This document shows, one piece after another, positions 43,401-52,422 of a stretch of DNA of 64,000 bases. The stretch is from Algoriphagus kandeliae (lineage in GTDB: Bacteria; Bacteroidota; Bacteroidia; Cytophagales; Cyclobacteriaceae). Both the position numbers and the translations under genes were made by a program. The DNA lies in the NCBI RefSeq assembly GCF_004571135.1, contig NZ_SPSB01000002.1:496001-560000 (forward strand). Direction: 5' to 3'. The stretch's first letter is position 1. Every line of letters starts with the position of its first letter. The notes beneath the pieces are model-generated. The model was not told where the DNA came from. It saw only the letters and a program-made list of their open reading frames with translations, and ran no database searches.

Positions 43401-44937
43401 GATTTCTCCGCCTCCTCACCATGATATTTATTCGATTGAGGATTTGGCTCAGCTGATTTTTGATTTGAAAAATGCCAACCGAAAAGCCCGGATCAATGTC
43501 AAGTTGGTATCCCAAGCTGGCGTTGGTACCGTTGCTGCCGGTGTGGCAAAGGCTATGGCTGATGTGATTTTGATTTCAGGTGCCGATGGAGGAACAGGTG
43601 CATCTCCGCTATCATCTATTCGCCATGCAGGATTGCCATGGGAACTGGGCTTGTCGGAAGCGCATCAGACTTTGGTAAAAAATAACCTTCGAAGTCGGGT
43701 AGTCCTTCAGACAGACGGACAATTGCGGACAGGTCGGGATATTGCCATTGCCACTCTTTTGGGTGCAGAAGAATGGGGGATTTCTACAGCAGCTCTAGTT
43801 GTGGAAGGATGTATTATGATGCGAAAGTGTCATTTGAACACTTGTCCGGTGGGGATAGCGACCCAAAATCCTGAGCTTCGAAAACTATTCACGGGAGACC
43901 CTGATCATGTGGTAAATTATTTCCACTTCCTTGTTCAAGACTTGCGTGAAATTATGGCTTCTCTAGGTTTTAGTACCGTGGATGAAATGGTGGGTCAAAG
44001 CCATGTACTTCAGTCAACAGGTCACTTGAACCACTGGAAATGGGATAAAGTGGATTTATCTCCAATTTTCCACAAAGTGGAAGTGCCAGATCATGTGGGG
44101 ATTCACAAGCAAATCGACCAAGAGTGGGATTTGTCTGAAGTGTTGGATACCAAATTGATCGAAGCGGCAAAACCTGCTTTGGAACAGGAAATTCCTGTTA
44201 CAGGCACTTTCCAGATCAAGAATACGGATCGGGCTGTTGGAGCCATGCTTTCCAATGAGATTTCCAAGATTTATGGAAGCAAGGGCCTTCCGGAAGACAC
44301 CATTCAAATCAAATTTACCGGTTCCGCCGGGCAAACATTTGGAGGATTCCTGACTAAAGGAGTTAGCTTCGAATTGGAAGGTGAAGCCAATGACTATTTC
44401 GGAAAGGGACTTTCTGGAGGAAGGTTAACCGTATATCCAAGTCGAAATGCTCGCTTCAAGCCAGAGGAAAATATCATCATCGGAAACGTGGCCTTTTATG
44501 GAGCTACTTCCGGGGAAGCTTTTATCAATGGAAAAGGTGGGGAGCGATTCTGCGTCCGAAATTCCGGTGTAAAAACCGTCGTGGAAGGAATCGGAGATCA
44601 CGGTTGCGAATATATGACCGGGGGATTGATGATCAATTTGGGAGAGGTCGGAAGGAATTTTGCCGCGGGAATGAGTGGTGGTATCGCCTACATTCTCCAG
44701 GATTACATCACCGAAATCAATCCTGAATTGGTGGATGTGGATCCTTTGACCAAAGAAGATCTCAGTACGATTCAGTCCTATTTAAGAAGACACGTCAAAT
44801 TGACGGGGAGTAGTCTAGCTCAATCGTTTTTGGATGATTGGGAGAAAAACAGCCAGAAATTTATCAAGGTAATTCCGAGAGACTACAAAGCAGTTTTGGA
44901 AAAGAGAGCAGAAGAACAATCAAAAACATTGGCTTAA
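40447..44937 (+). CDS. gltB: Glutamate synthase, large subunit
   Basis: 1496 residues from the ATG at 40447. This start gives a short propeptide (MHHGLYRPELEHDS) before the nucleophile Cys15 of the class II glutaminase domain (CGIGAV). Later come the central domain, the FMN-binding synthase domain (GEGGEDEIRF.. DGGTGASPLSSIRHAGLPWELGL), the [3Fe-4S] cysteines in CIMMRKCHLNTCPVG and the C-terminal GXGXG structural domain. Makes two glutamates from glutamine and 2-oxoglutarate. Two bases separate its stop from gltD. Confidence 0.97.
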   Translation: MHHGLYRPELEHDSCGIGAVVDLTAEASHETISDALFMLSNMEHRGGRGADPKTGDGAGILIQIPHEFLKDITARTEINLPEKGSYGVGMTFFPKNKQLFQKSKALLNQIIEELDFELIGYRPVPVDETVPGSGALEVMPNIEQLFVRHKRGLTGIELERKLYVLRNHASTQINNQIPGVNQSFYFASLSSRTLIYKGQLRTDQVLPFYKDLQNSKIESAFAIVHSRFSTNTFPNWRLAQPFRCLSHNGEINTIRGNLNKMKSKETLMQSKYFSDEELQMLMPITNKLNSDSANLDAMVELLSLSGRSISHAMMMLVPEAWQDNEVMDRDRKAFYKFHASLVEPWDGPAALLFTDGENVGATLDRNGLRPLRYFITKDERLVLSSEAGALPIREATIVQKGRISPGKMILADLEKGKVLFDEEIKSEICRSQPYEKWVNEQRIKLRLEPDPEVLTHPYSTENIHKFQTIFGYTSEELKVVLAPMGASGHEAIGSMGADTPLAVLSKQSQHISNYFKQLFAQVSNPPIDPIRERLVMSLFTRIGEGHNILEESPQHTRQIHISQPVLLNESLEKIQNMESQGYRAVKLTSHFKADHQPGRLLEALDTLCKEAEDAVNARKNILIISDRNSNEEWAPIPSLLAIGAVHHHLVKKNMRTKAGLVLESGDIRETHHFATAIGYGASAINPYLALESLLDQYEKGMFPGVKDRKTLFSNYQKAIGKGLLKVLSKMGISTLQSYQGAQIFEAIGLGPEVIDRCFKGTVSRISGISFDELAEEVLIRHRAAYHTQSPTLETGGVYQWKRRGEKHLFNPETIHLLQKSTRLNDFELYKKFAAKINEQSRDALTLRGLFEFKKRISIPIEEVEPAESILKRFATGAMSFGSISHEAHTTLAIAMNRIGAKSNSGEGGEDEIRFERKENGDWERSAIKQVASGRFGVTSNYLTNAEELQIKMAQGAKPGEGGQLPGHKVDEWIGRVRHSTPGVGLISPPPHHDIYSIEDLAQLIFDLKNANRKARINVKLVSQAGVGTVAAGVAKAMADVILISGADGGTGASPLSSIRHAGLPWELGLSEAHQTLVKNNLRSRVVLQTDGQLRTGRDIAIATLLGAEEWGISTAALVVEGCIMMRKCHLNTCPVGIATQNPELRKLFTGDPDHVVNYFHFLVQDLREIMASLGFSTVDEMVGQSHVLQSTGHLNHWKWDKVDLSPIFHKVEVPDHVGIHKQIDQEWDLSEVLDTKLIEAAKPALEQEIPVTGTFQIKNTDRAVGAMLSNEISKIYGSKGLPEDTIQIKFTGSAGQTFGGFLTKGVSFELEGEANDYFGKGLSGGRLTVYPSRNARFKPEENIIIGNVAFYGATSGEAFINGKGGERFCVRNSGVKTVVEGIGDHGCEYMTGGLMINLGEVGRNFAAGMSGGIAYILQDYITEINPELVDVDPLTKEDLSTIQSYLRRHVKLTGSSLAQSFLDDWEKNSQKFIKVIPRDYKAVLEKRAEEQSKTLA

Positions 44938-44938
44938 G

Positions 44939-46417
44939 ATGGGAGCGAAAGAAGGATTTTTACAATTTAAAAGAGAAACTCCGGTAAGTCGAGATCCAAA
45001 AGAAAGGATAGGCGATTACCAGGAAATATATGAGCCTTTTTCAGCCGAAAAGCTGAATCATCAGGCAGCACGATGCATGGACTGTGGGGTTCCATTTTGC
45101 CATCAGGGGTGTCCATTGGGCAATGTGATTCCGGAATTTAATGATGCTGTTTATCAGGAAAATTGGCAGGAAGCGATTCAGATTCTAAGAAGTACGAATA
45201 ATTTTCCTGAGTTTACAGGTAGAATCTGTCCAGCTCCTTGTGAAGCTAGCTGCGTGTTGGGGATCAATAAAGACCCGGTTACAATTGAATTAATCGAGAA
45301 AAATATTGCTGAGAAAGCTTATGAATTGGGACTGATTCAGCCGAATCCACCTCAAACTCGAACTGGCAAGCATGTGGCAATAATTGGTTCGGGTCCTGCG
45401 GGATTAGCGGCTGCTGATCAGTTAAATCAGGCTGGACATGAAGTAACCGTTTTTGAAAAGGATGCTAAGCCCGGAGGCTTGCTGCGATATGGAATTCCTG
45501 ATTTCAAATTGGAAAAGTGGGTGATTGATCGGCGCATAGAATTCATGAAGCAGGAGGGGGTGATTTTTATCTGCAATTCTGACGTGGGTTTCAATATCAA
45601 AGCCGAAAATATCCTCCGAAATTTTGATGCGGTTGTCTTGGCTACAGGAGCCCAACAGCCTAGAGCGCTTAAGATCAAAGGTTCTGATTTAAAAGGTGTC
45701 CATTTTGCGATGGAATTCCTTGGAAAACAAAATCAAGTTGTAGGAGGAGAGATTGAGGAAAACCCAATTTCTGCCAAGGGAAAAAATGTCATTGTAATTG
45801 GTGGTGGAGATACAGGGAGTGACTGTATCGGAACTTCCAATCGTCATGGGGCAGCTTCCATTACGCAGTTGGAATTGCTTCCAAAGCCTCCAAAACAGCG
45901 GACTGTTTTGAATCCTTGGCCAGAATGGCCGATGACTTTAAAAACTTCCAGTTCCCATGAGGAAGGAGCCGAGCGTATGTTCTCTATCTTGACAAAAGAA
46001 TTTATTGGAAATGAGGATGGAGAGGTGACTGGGCTTAAGCTTGTAGATATTGAGTGGCTGGAAAAAGATGGACGAATGACCTTTGAAGAAGTAGAAGGAA
46101 CGGAGAGGACCATCCCATGTGATTTGGCATTTATTGCAATTGGATACATGGGGCCAGCTCAAAATGGACTTTTGGAAGCATTTGGCGTAGAAGTAATGGA
46201 AAATACCCTTCCAAAATCCAAGAAATTCCAAAGTACCAATTCCAAAGTTTTTCTTGCTGGAGACATGCGCCGTGGCCAATCATTGGTTGTATGGGCGATT
46301 TCAGAAGGCAGGGAAGCGGCTGTTCAGGTTGATGAATTCCTGATGGGTGCATCTAATCTTCCTCAGAAAGATGAATCCTACTTTCAGGTGGAAGATGAAA
46401 TTCATGGGGTGGATTAA
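44939..46417 (+). CDS. gltD: Glutamate synthase, small subunit
   Basis: 492 residues. N-terminal cysteine clusters (ARCMDCGVPFCHQGCPLGNVIPEF and GRICPAPCEASCVLG) for two [4Fe-4S] centres, FAD site IIGSGPAGLAAADQL, NADPH site VIGGGDTGSDCIGT and the late GDMRRGQSLVVWAISEGR block. Supplies electrons from NAD(P)H to GltB. Confidence 0.97.
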   Translation: MGAKEGFLQFKRETPVSRDPKERIGDYQEIYEPFSAEKLNHQAARCMDCGVPFCHQGCPLGNVIPEFNDAVYQENWQEAIQILRSTNNFPEFTGRICPAPCEASCVLGINKDPVTIELIEKNIAEKAYELGLIQPNPPQTRTGKHVAIIGSGPAGLAAADQLNQAGHEVTVFEKDAKPGGLLRYGIPDFKLEKWVIDRRIEFMKQEGVIFICNSDVGFNIKAENILRNFDAVVLATGAQQPRALKIKGSDLKGVHFAMEFLGKQNQVVGGEIEENPISAKGKNVIVIGGGDTGSDCIGTSNRHGAASITQLELLPKPPKQRTVLNPWPEWPMTLKTSSSHEEGAERMFSILTKEFIGNEDGEVTGLKLVDIEWLEKDGRMTFEEVEGTERTIPCDLAFIAIGYMGPAQNGLLEAFGVEVMENTLPKSKKFQSTNSKVFLAGDMRRGQSLVVWAISEGREAAVQVDEFLMGASNLPQKDESYFQVEDEIHGVD

Positions 46418-46433
46418 GCAAAATCTTCATCTA

Positions 46434-46472
46434 GAAAAAAAAAATGCCACCAAATTTGGTGGCATTTTTTGT
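46434..46472. terminator. Bidirectional terminator after gltD
   Basis: AATGCCACCAAATTTGGTGGCATT is a perfect palindrome with an A-run before and a T-run after. It separates gltBD from the convergent Spy-like gene. Confidence 0.9.
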
Positions 46473-46476
46473 TGAG

Positions 46477-46896
46477 TTATTGTTGACCTCCGCCTCGTCT
46501 TTTTCGGAATTCTTCTCGATCGTGAATTTCACCCCCGCGATTTCCTCTAGGACCACGTTCCCTTCTTGCTTCTTTAAGTTCTTCCCATTTTTGCCTTTGC
46601 TCTTCCGTAAGAATCGACTTAATTTCTTCTTCCTGAGCTTTGGCTTGTTCTCTTCTCGCCTCGGCTTCGGCTTTTCGTGCTTCAGCTTCTGCTTGGCGTT
46701 TTTTAGCATTCTCTAAATTGATGGCAAGAATTTTTGCTTTCTGCTCTTCAGAAAGTCCCAATTGTTCTGCCATTCGATCGGTCATCATTTTTGCTCGAGT
46801 TTCAGGATCTGGCATTTCTCTTTGAGGGCCTCTTTGGGCAAATGCTCCCATAGAAAGTAGAAAAACTAATCCGGCGCTAAATAAGATCTTTTTCAT
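46477..46896 (-). CDS. Spy/CpxP-like periplasmic protein (LTxxQ type)
   Basis: 139 residues from the ATG at 46896, which opens with a signal peptide (MKKILFSAGLVFLLSMGAFAQ). Mature part is helical and very charged: an LGLSEEQKAKI segment, an Ala/Glu/Arg/Lys-rich coiled coil (KRQAEAEARKAEAEARREQA), then ILTEEQRQKWEELKE, which is the LTxxQ motif of envelope chaperones. The end is a basic, Gly-rich tail. Probably protects periplasmic proteins or senses envelope stress, but without cpxAR nearby this is inferred. Confidence 0.8.
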   Translation of the reverse strand: MKKILFSAGLVFLLSMGAFAQRGPQREMPDPETRAKMMTDRMAEQLGLSEEQKAKILAINLENAKKRQAEAEARKAEAEARREQAKAQEEEIKSILTEEQRQKWEELKEARRERGPRGNRGGEIHDREEFRKRRGGGQQ

Positions 46897-47092
46897 TGTC
46901 TTTGTGGTTTTGTTTGCTCCTTTGACTGGAGAAAGGAGGCAAGGTTTATTCAAAAAAATGGAATTAACATTTATTTGCTTTTCATTTTTTGAAAGGGAGT
47001 AAAAAGCTTGAAATCACTTTTTGATTCAGGGTCAAGGAGTTCTCCTCAAAACCAAAAGATTTGCTAATTTTGGCAGCAAATCGAGCAAATCC

Positions 47093-47800
47093 ATGGGAAG
47101 AGCATTTGAATTTAGAAAAGAGCGAAAGTTTAAAAGATGGGCTAAGATGTCCAAGGTCTTTACCAAACTAGGTAAGGAAATAGTCATGGCAGTAAAAGCT
47201 GGAGGTCCCGACCCTGATAGCAATGCCAAACTTCGGACTGTCATCCAAAATGCCAAGGGAGCCCAAATGCCAAAAGATCGAATTGAGGCAGCGATCAAAC
47301 GGGCGACCAATAAAGATGAAAAAGACTACGAAGAAGTAGTATACGAAGGCTACGGACCTCATGGTATCGCCGTCATCGTAGAAACTTCCACGGATAATAC
47401 CAATCGTACCGTAGCGAATGTTCGTTCCTATTTTACCAAGTATGGAGGATCGCTGGGAACTTCCGGCTCTGTAAGTTTCATGTTTGATCATAAGGCGGTT
47501 TTTCGATTCGCCAAAGATGATTGGGATATGGAAGAGTTGGAGCTTGAACTCATCGATTATGGGTTGACAGATATTGATGAAAATGAAGGTGAAATCTTCG
47601 TATACACCGAATTCGGAGACTTCGGTGCCATGCAAAAGGCCCTAGAGGAAAAAGGTATCGAAATTATCTCCGCAGACTTCCAGCGTTTTCCGACTACCCT
47701 AGTGGAGTTGACTGAAGAGCAGGAAGAAATTATTAATAAGTTGATCGATAAACTTGAAGAAGACGACGACGTCAATAACGTATACACCAACATGGCCTAA
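47093..47800 (+). CDS. YebC/PmpR-family protein
   Basis: 235 residues from the ATG at 47093; the frame is open to 47021, but the extra codons do not match the family start. Begins MGRAFEFRKERKFKRWAKMSK, then GGPDPDSNAKLRTVIQNAKGAQMPKDRIEAAIKRA and EEVVYEGYGPHGIAVIVE. Family members are transcription regulators or, as shown recently, ribosome-associated factors that relieve stalling on proline runs (TACO1 type). The function here is not fixed. Confidence 0.94.
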   Translation: MGRAFEFRKERKFKRWAKMSKVFTKLGKEIVMAVKAGGPDPDSNAKLRTVIQNAKGAQMPKDRIEAAIKRATNKDEKDYEEVVYEGYGPHGIAVIVETSTDNTNRTVANVRSYFTKYGGSLGTSGSVSFMFDHKAVFRFAKDDWDMEELELELIDYGLTDIDENEGEIFVYTEFGDFGAMQKALEEKGIEIISADFQRFPTTLVELTEEQEEIINKLIDKLEEDDDVNNVYTNMA

Positions 47801-47822
47801 GCATTCAGCTTAGGCTTTTTTT
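47795..47822 (+). terminator. Terminator overlapping the yebC stop
   Basis: GCCTAAGC and GCTTAGGC pair around ATTCA, followed by eight T. It ends only a few bases before the next start codon, so read-through is needed to express the NTPase gene from the same transcript. Confidence 0.85.
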
Positions 47823-47824
47823 CT

Positions 47825-48394
47825 ATGAATTTTCCAAAAAGAGAGAACTTAACCGCTTACTCCAATAAGTTGATCGTGGTGGGTAGTGCCAACCCAGTAA
47901 AAATAAAGAGTGCGGAAGAGGCTTTTAATCTGGCTTTCGATCACCCATTTCACGTCACAGGAATCAATGTGCCTTCGGGAGTTTCTGACCAACCCATGAA
48001 TGCTGAGGAAACTTGGGAGGGTGCCAGAAATAGAGCTAGAAATGCCAAAAAAGCTTTTCCAGAGGCGGACTATTGGGTCGGAATAGAAGGTGGAGTGGAT
48101 GAAGATGAGCATGGATTATTTGCTTTTGCCTGGATATATATTGAGGATAAAAACGGGAAAAGCGGACAGGCCCAAACAGGCACCTTTTATCTTCCTGCAC
48201 CCATTGCGGATTTAGTAAAGCAAGGAGTTGAGTTAGGAAAGGCGGATGATCAGTTTTTTTCTCAGGAAAATTCCAAGCAGCAAGGGGGCTCTGTGGGGAT
48301 TTTGACTAAGGGAAAATTGGATCGAAAGAACTATTATTCTCAGGCTGTTTTACTGGCACTAATTCCCTTTGTCCAAAAAGATTTGTATAAATAG
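47825..48394 (+). CDS. yjjX: Inosine/xanthosine triphosphatase, YjjX/DUF84 type
   Basis: 189 residues. Starts with the NTPase loop VVGSANPVKIKSAEEAF, then VPSGVSDQPMNAEETWEGARNRARNA, YWVGIEGGVDEDEHGLFAFAW, and ends in GGSVGILTKGKLDRKNYYSQAVLLALIPF. Hydrolyses ITP and XTP to keep deaminated purines out of nucleic acids. An ATG-led frame directly behind the yebC terminator. Confidence 0.92.
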   Translation: MNFPKRENLTAYSNKLIVVGSANPVKIKSAEEAFNLAFDHPFHVTGINVPSGVSDQPMNAEETWEGARNRARNAKKAFPEADYWVGIEGGVDEDEHGLFAFAWIYIEDKNGKSGQAQTGTFYLPAPIADLVKQGVELGKADDQFFSQENSKQQGGSVGILTKGKLDRKNYYSQAVLLALIPFVQKDLYK

Positions 48395-48581
48395 GATATA
48401 ACCAATAAAAATTTTAAAAAAGCCAATTTTAATTGAAAAACTTTTTTCAAAATTTAGGATGTTAGAACTTTTTTTATTTCTTTAGGGAAAAGAATCGTTC
48501 ATATACGAAAAAGAACTTTTCATCACAGGAATTACAAGTAGAAGTTGCTTTAATCACCCCTAATTCAGTCAAGCAACAAAG

Positions 48582-48597
48582 CCTCCCTTCGGGGAGG
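48582..48597 (-). terminator. Hairpin with UUCG-type loop after the gene at 48599
   Basis: CCTCCC and GGGAGG arms with a TTCG/CGAA loop, followed on the minus strand by CTTTGTT. It starts right after the stop codon. Confidence 0.7.
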
Positions 48598-48598
48598 T

Positions 48599-49588
48599 TT
48601 ACTTTTTTAGATTTCTCAGGAAATTTCGAAGTGCCACTCTCCAATCGGGATCTGCATCCCATTCAGGTCCAATGTAAAGTTCGTCCCTTACAATCAACTT
48701 GATGTAATACTTGACTACCGTTTCTGTTTCAGTTTGTGGGTCGGCTTCTAGCCCCATACTTTTCTTTAAATCAGCTTCGCGGCCCTCCACTCGAATCAAT
48801 AAAAATTGTACTCGATCCCGAATTAATTCCTCATTGGTTTTGGGTTCAGTAAGCCAAACGAATTCATGGGGATATTCTGCATTCAAGATAGATTCGAGTT
48901 GGGTTTTTTGAGTAGCTTGTTCAGCTAAGATTGTTTCAGGAGATTTTCCAAATAGATCAAACCTGAAGAAGCTCAGAAATCCGGTGGCAGCACTACTTCC
49001 CTCCAAAGGAATCCCGAGCTTAAAAACTTCTAAATTCAAAGGATTTCTCGGTAGAAATTTGGAGGCAGCAAGGCTGGTGTTGCTTTCTATTCCTGCCAAG
49101 CTTGGGAATTCTGGTACATCGATCACCAATAAATTTTTGCTTGGGGTAGTTTTAGCGGCATTGGCAAGCTGCTTTCCAGCTTCCGGTAAATTTGTTGCAG
49201 TTGAGCCATATAAAGCCGTACTAGAGATTACTTTTCCATCTCCGCTGAACTCACCGATGTGGATACTGGATTGATTTTTTTGCCGAGTGATCAAGATGAT
49301 ATTCTTCACCAGCCGCTGCTCGAATGCTTTTGCATAGGCGGCCTGCACTTCCTCAGAAAGCACTACTTGCTCCAATTCATAATAGGCCACCGGGTCACCT
49401 CCGGCTTCTACTAGATAATGATGCACGGTGTCAGATGCGATTTTCCAGTCCATAACAGGCCTAGCGCCTGGATCTACAGAAACCAAGACGACAGACTTGC
49501 CATCATAAAAACTTTGAGGCAATCCATTCTGAGGAAAGGCCTTCAAGGAAATGAAACCAAGAAGTAAAACGAAAAAGAAATATTTCAT
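48599..49588 (-). CDS. Secreted protein of unknown function
   Basis: 329 residues with a signal peptide (MKYFFFVLLLGFISLKAFPQ). Mixed alpha/beta content, no recognised domain. Segments such as KSVVLVSVDPGARP, NIILITRQKNQSSIHIGEF and NLLVIDVPEFPSLAG look like strands of a Rossmann-like core. The C-terminal quarter (YIKLIVRDELYIGPEWDADPDWRVALRNFLRNL) is likely specific to the group. Transcribed alone and divergent from the M28 peptidase gene. Confidence 0.75.
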   Translation of the reverse strand: MKYFFFVLLLGFISLKAFPQNGLPQSFYDGKSVVLVSVDPGARPVMDWKIASDTVHHYLVEAGGDPVAYYELEQVVLSEEVQAAYAKAFEQRLVKNIILITRQKNQSSIHIGEFSGDGKVISSTALYGSTATNLPEAGKQLANAAKTTPSKNLLVIDVPEFPSLAGIESNTSLAASKFLPRNPLNLEVFKLGIPLEGSSAATGFLSFFRFDLFGKSPETILAEQATQKTQLESILNAEYPHEFVWLTEPKTNEELIRDRVQFLLIRVEGREADLKKSMGLEADPQTETETVVKYYIKLIVRDELYIGPEWDADPDWRVALRNFLRNLKK

Positions 49589-49653
49589 GAATGAAGGTTT
49601 CTGACTGCTTCCTTTTAAATTTCGACTTTAAATAACGAAAAAATTACCAGCTC

Positions 49654-50580
49654 ATGAGATGGAATCTTCAAGTATTCGCTACAATTCTACTGTTTTTTAC
49701 CATCCACATTTCTTTTTCTCAAAAACTCCAAGAAAAAAGCCTGATCAAACATTTGGTTTATTTGTCTTCAGATGAGCTGAAAGGAAGAGAATCGGGAACT
49801 GCCGAAAATCGTGAAGCTCGAGATTATATCCGAAAAGAATTTATGGATATGGGCCTTGATTCCCAATACCCTGATTTTTTGCAGGAATTCCGATTTACCA
49901 GTAGAAGAGAGAATAGGACCATCACAGGATATAATGTAGTCGGTTTTGTACCAGGAACAGAGAGTAAGAAAATTATTGTTATCACTGCTCATTTTGATCA
50001 TGTAGGAATAGGCAGAGCATCTGCTTCGGAAGATTCAATATATAATGGTGCGGATGACAATGCTTCCGGTACCGCTGCTTTGATTGAGATGGCTCGATAT
50101 TTTTCTCAAAACCCACCTCAGCACTCTATGATTTTTGCGGCTTTGGATGCTGAAGAAAAAGGCTTGCAGGGAGCTAAAGCTTTGGTGGAAGATTTTCCTT
50201 TTGAGTTGGATCAAATCCTTCTCAATGTCAATATGGATATGATCTCTAGAAATGAAGCTGGCGAACTTTATGTTTCAGGAACACACTATTATCCTGAATT
50301 TCGGAAGTTATTGGAGGATGCGGACTCTGAAGGAAAACCTCTGTTAAAATTCGGACATGATGTTCCTGGAACGGGGCGGGATGATTGGACCCGCTCCTCT
50401 GATCATGGTGCTTTTTTCGAAAAAAAGATTCCTCATCTTTATTTTGGAGTCGAAGACCATGAGGATTATCATCAGCCAAGTGATGAATATAGAAATGTTG
50501 ATCCTCAATTTTTTGTCGATTCTTGCAATCTAATTCTGGCTTGTATCAAAAAAATCGATGAAGAACCCATAATTCCTTGA
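49654..50580 (+). CDS. Secreted M28-family zinc aminopeptidase
   Basis: 308 residues with a signal peptide (~1-22). M28 ligands: His113 and Asp115 region in TAHFDHVG, Asp135 in NGADDNASGT, Glu167-Glu168 in LDAEEKGLQGA, and Asp/His later in NMDMISRN and DHEDYHQPSDEY. Likely cleaves N-terminal residues from peptides outside the cytoplasm. Confidence 0.92.
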   Translation: MRWNLQVFATILLFFTIHISFSQKLQEKSLIKHLVYLSSDELKGRESGTAENREARDYIRKEFMDMGLDSQYPDFLQEFRFTSRRENRTITGYNVVGFVPGTESKKIIVITAHFDHVGIGRASASEDSIYNGADDNASGTAALIEMARYFSQNPPQHSMIFAALDAEEKGLQGAKALVEDFPFELDQILLNVNMDMISRNEAGELYVSGTHYYPEFRKLLEDADSEGKPLLKFGHDVPGTGRDDWTRSSDHGAFFEKKIPHLYFGVEDHEDYHQPSDEYRNVDPQFFVDSCNLILACIKKIDEEPIIP

Positions 50581-50643
50581 CGCTTTTTTTTCCTTTGATG
50601 GAGAGCTTAGTTACTTTGCTTTCTGGAACAAAACTCCACTGTT

Positions 50644-52422
50644 TTGGCAAAGAATGATTTCATTGCACGTCTGCTCATTTGGAGGCTTCGCCATATGAGC
50701 AATCAGAATTTTATCCTGATACTCAGTGGGATAATTGGGATACTTTCTGGAGTAGCCGCAGTGATTTTGAAGGAGGGGGTGCACTTTATCCAAAATTTTT
50801 TAACGGAGGACTTTTATGTGGAGTACGCTAATTTCCTCTACATCATTTATCCAATTATAGGTATTTCGGCAGCTTTCATTCTCAGTAAATACCTTTTCAA
50901 GGATTTTGGAGGTCATGGGATTCCGGATGTATTGTTTACTATTTCAAAAAAGCAAAGCCTAATCCCTCGTGTAAAAACTTACAGTCGGGTAATTACTTCT
51001 GCTTTGACGGTAGGTTTTGGAGGATCGGTAGGATTGGAAGCGCCCATGCTGGTGACAGGATCGGCGATTGGATCCAATATTGGGGTTCTCGTTCACCTTA
51101 ATTCAAAAAAACGGGCCTTATTAATTGGTTGCGGAGCTGCGGGAGCGATCTCTGCCATATTTGGAGCTCCTATTGGAGCGGTGATTTTCGCCATTGAGGT
51201 AATATTGATGGAAATCAGTACCGCTAGTTTCATTCCGCTTCTCATTGCTTCAGTTACCGGTTCTTTGACTTCCATGATTCTCATCGGAAGAGATCGGGTC
51301 TTCTATTTCGATCTACAGGATTCCTTTGAGGCTTCTCATATGCCTTATTACTTGGTGCTGGGAATACTTTGTGGGATTACCTCTCTTTACTTTAGTAAGG
51401 CCGTGATGCGTACGGAAAAGATCATGGAAGGATTCGAAAGTCAACTGCTTCGGATTCTGTATGGAGGGGCTTTGTTGGGTTTTATCCTATTTTTCTTTCC
51501 GCCAATTTATGGAGAAGGCTACGATACTTTGAATATGTTGATTCGTGGAGAATCCAGTCAATTATTGGATAAATCGCCATTCTTCTCTGCGATCGAAAAT
51601 CCCTACATGATTTTGTTCTTCCTGGCATTTGTAATCCTAATCAAACCTGTTGCTTCTGCCCTAACATTGAGTGCTGGTGGCGCTGGGGGAATATTTGCTC
51701 CTTCGCTCTATGTCGGGGGAATTTTGGGTTTCCTTTTTGCATTCGCGAAAAACATGTTTGACTTTCATATGCCGCTCCCTTTGGCTCATTTTACGCTAGT
51801 AGCCATGTGTGGGGTGATGGCAGGAGTCCAACATTCACCGCTTTCCGCGATATTCTTGATTGCTGAAATTACAGGCGGTTACGAGCTTTTTGTTCCGCTT
51901 ATGTTTGTTTCGGCTATTTCATTTGTCACCAAGACTTATTATCAAAAGGATAGTCTTTACACCCTTCAATTGAAGGAGAAAGGACGCTACCTACCAGAGA
52001 CGCCAGATCAAGAATTGCTGGATATGATTTCCATCCATCAGGTAATCGAGCGGGATTTGCTGCCGATCCATCCAAATGCCCGATTGAAAGATCTGATTGA
52101 TTTGGTCAAAATTTCCAAACGGAATATTTTTCCTGTGGTCGATGAACATAGGCATCTTCGTGGTATCATCACACTAGATGATATTCGCGATATTATGTTT
52201 GATGCTGAGAAGCAGGAGACCGTTCAGATTCAGTCCCTCATGCATAGTCCTCCAGAAATCCTATCTTCTGATGAAAATATGCAAAAAGCAATGGAAAAAT
52301 TTGAAAAGTCTGGAGCTTGGAACTTACCTGTAGTAGAGGATGGACGCTATATAGGCTTCGTATCAAAGTCGAGAATTTTTAATTCCTATCGAAAAAGATT
52401 GATCCGAAAAAAGCACGAATAA
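50644..52422 (+). CDS. ClC-family chloride channel/transporter with CBS pair
   Basis: 592 residues from a TTG at 50644. The ATG at 50695 would remove 17 residues, but the stretch FIARLLIWRLRHMSNQNFI looks like a conserved family start, so the longer form is preferred. Membrane domain with the GHGIPDVLFT, GGSVGLEAPML (gating Glu) and GGAGGIFAPSLYVG motifs, then two CBS domains (~450-585). Probably a chloride channel or Cl-/H+ exchanger. Unlike the ClC at 20613 it has the standard motifs. Confidence 0.9.
   Translation: MAKNDFIARLLIWRLRHMSNQNFILILSGIIGILSGVAAVILKEGVHFIQNFLTEDFYVEYANFLYIIYPIIGISAAFILSKYLFKDFGGHGIPDVLFTISKKQSLIPRVKTYSRVITSALTVGFGGSVGLEAPMLVTGSAIGSNIGVLVHLNSKKRALLIGCGAAGAISAIFGAPIGAVIFAIEVILMEISTASFIPLLIASVTGSLTSMILIGRDRVFYFDLQDSFEASHMPYYLVLGILCGITSLYFSKAVMRTEKIMEGFESQLLRILYGGALLGFILFFFPPIYGEGYDTLNMLIRGESSQLLDKSPFFSAIENPYMILFFLAFVILIKPVASALTLSAGGAGGIFAPSLYVGGILGFLFAFAKNMFDFHMPLPLAHFTLVAMCGVMAGVQHSPLSAIFLIAEITGGYELFVPLMFVSAISFVTKTYYQKDSLYTLQLKEKGRYLPETPDQELLDMISIHQVIERDLLPIHPNARLKDLIDLVKISKRNIFPVVDEHRHLRGIITLDDIRDIMFDAEKQETVQIQSLMHSPPEILSSDENMQKAMEKFEKSGAWNLPVVEDGRYIGFVSKSRIFNSYRKRLIRKKHE

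Noticed and set aside
46444..46825. Plus-strand Ser/Phe-rich frames opposite the Spy-like gene
   Set aside because: They mirror the Ala/Glu/Arg-rich coiled coil of the minus-strand gene.
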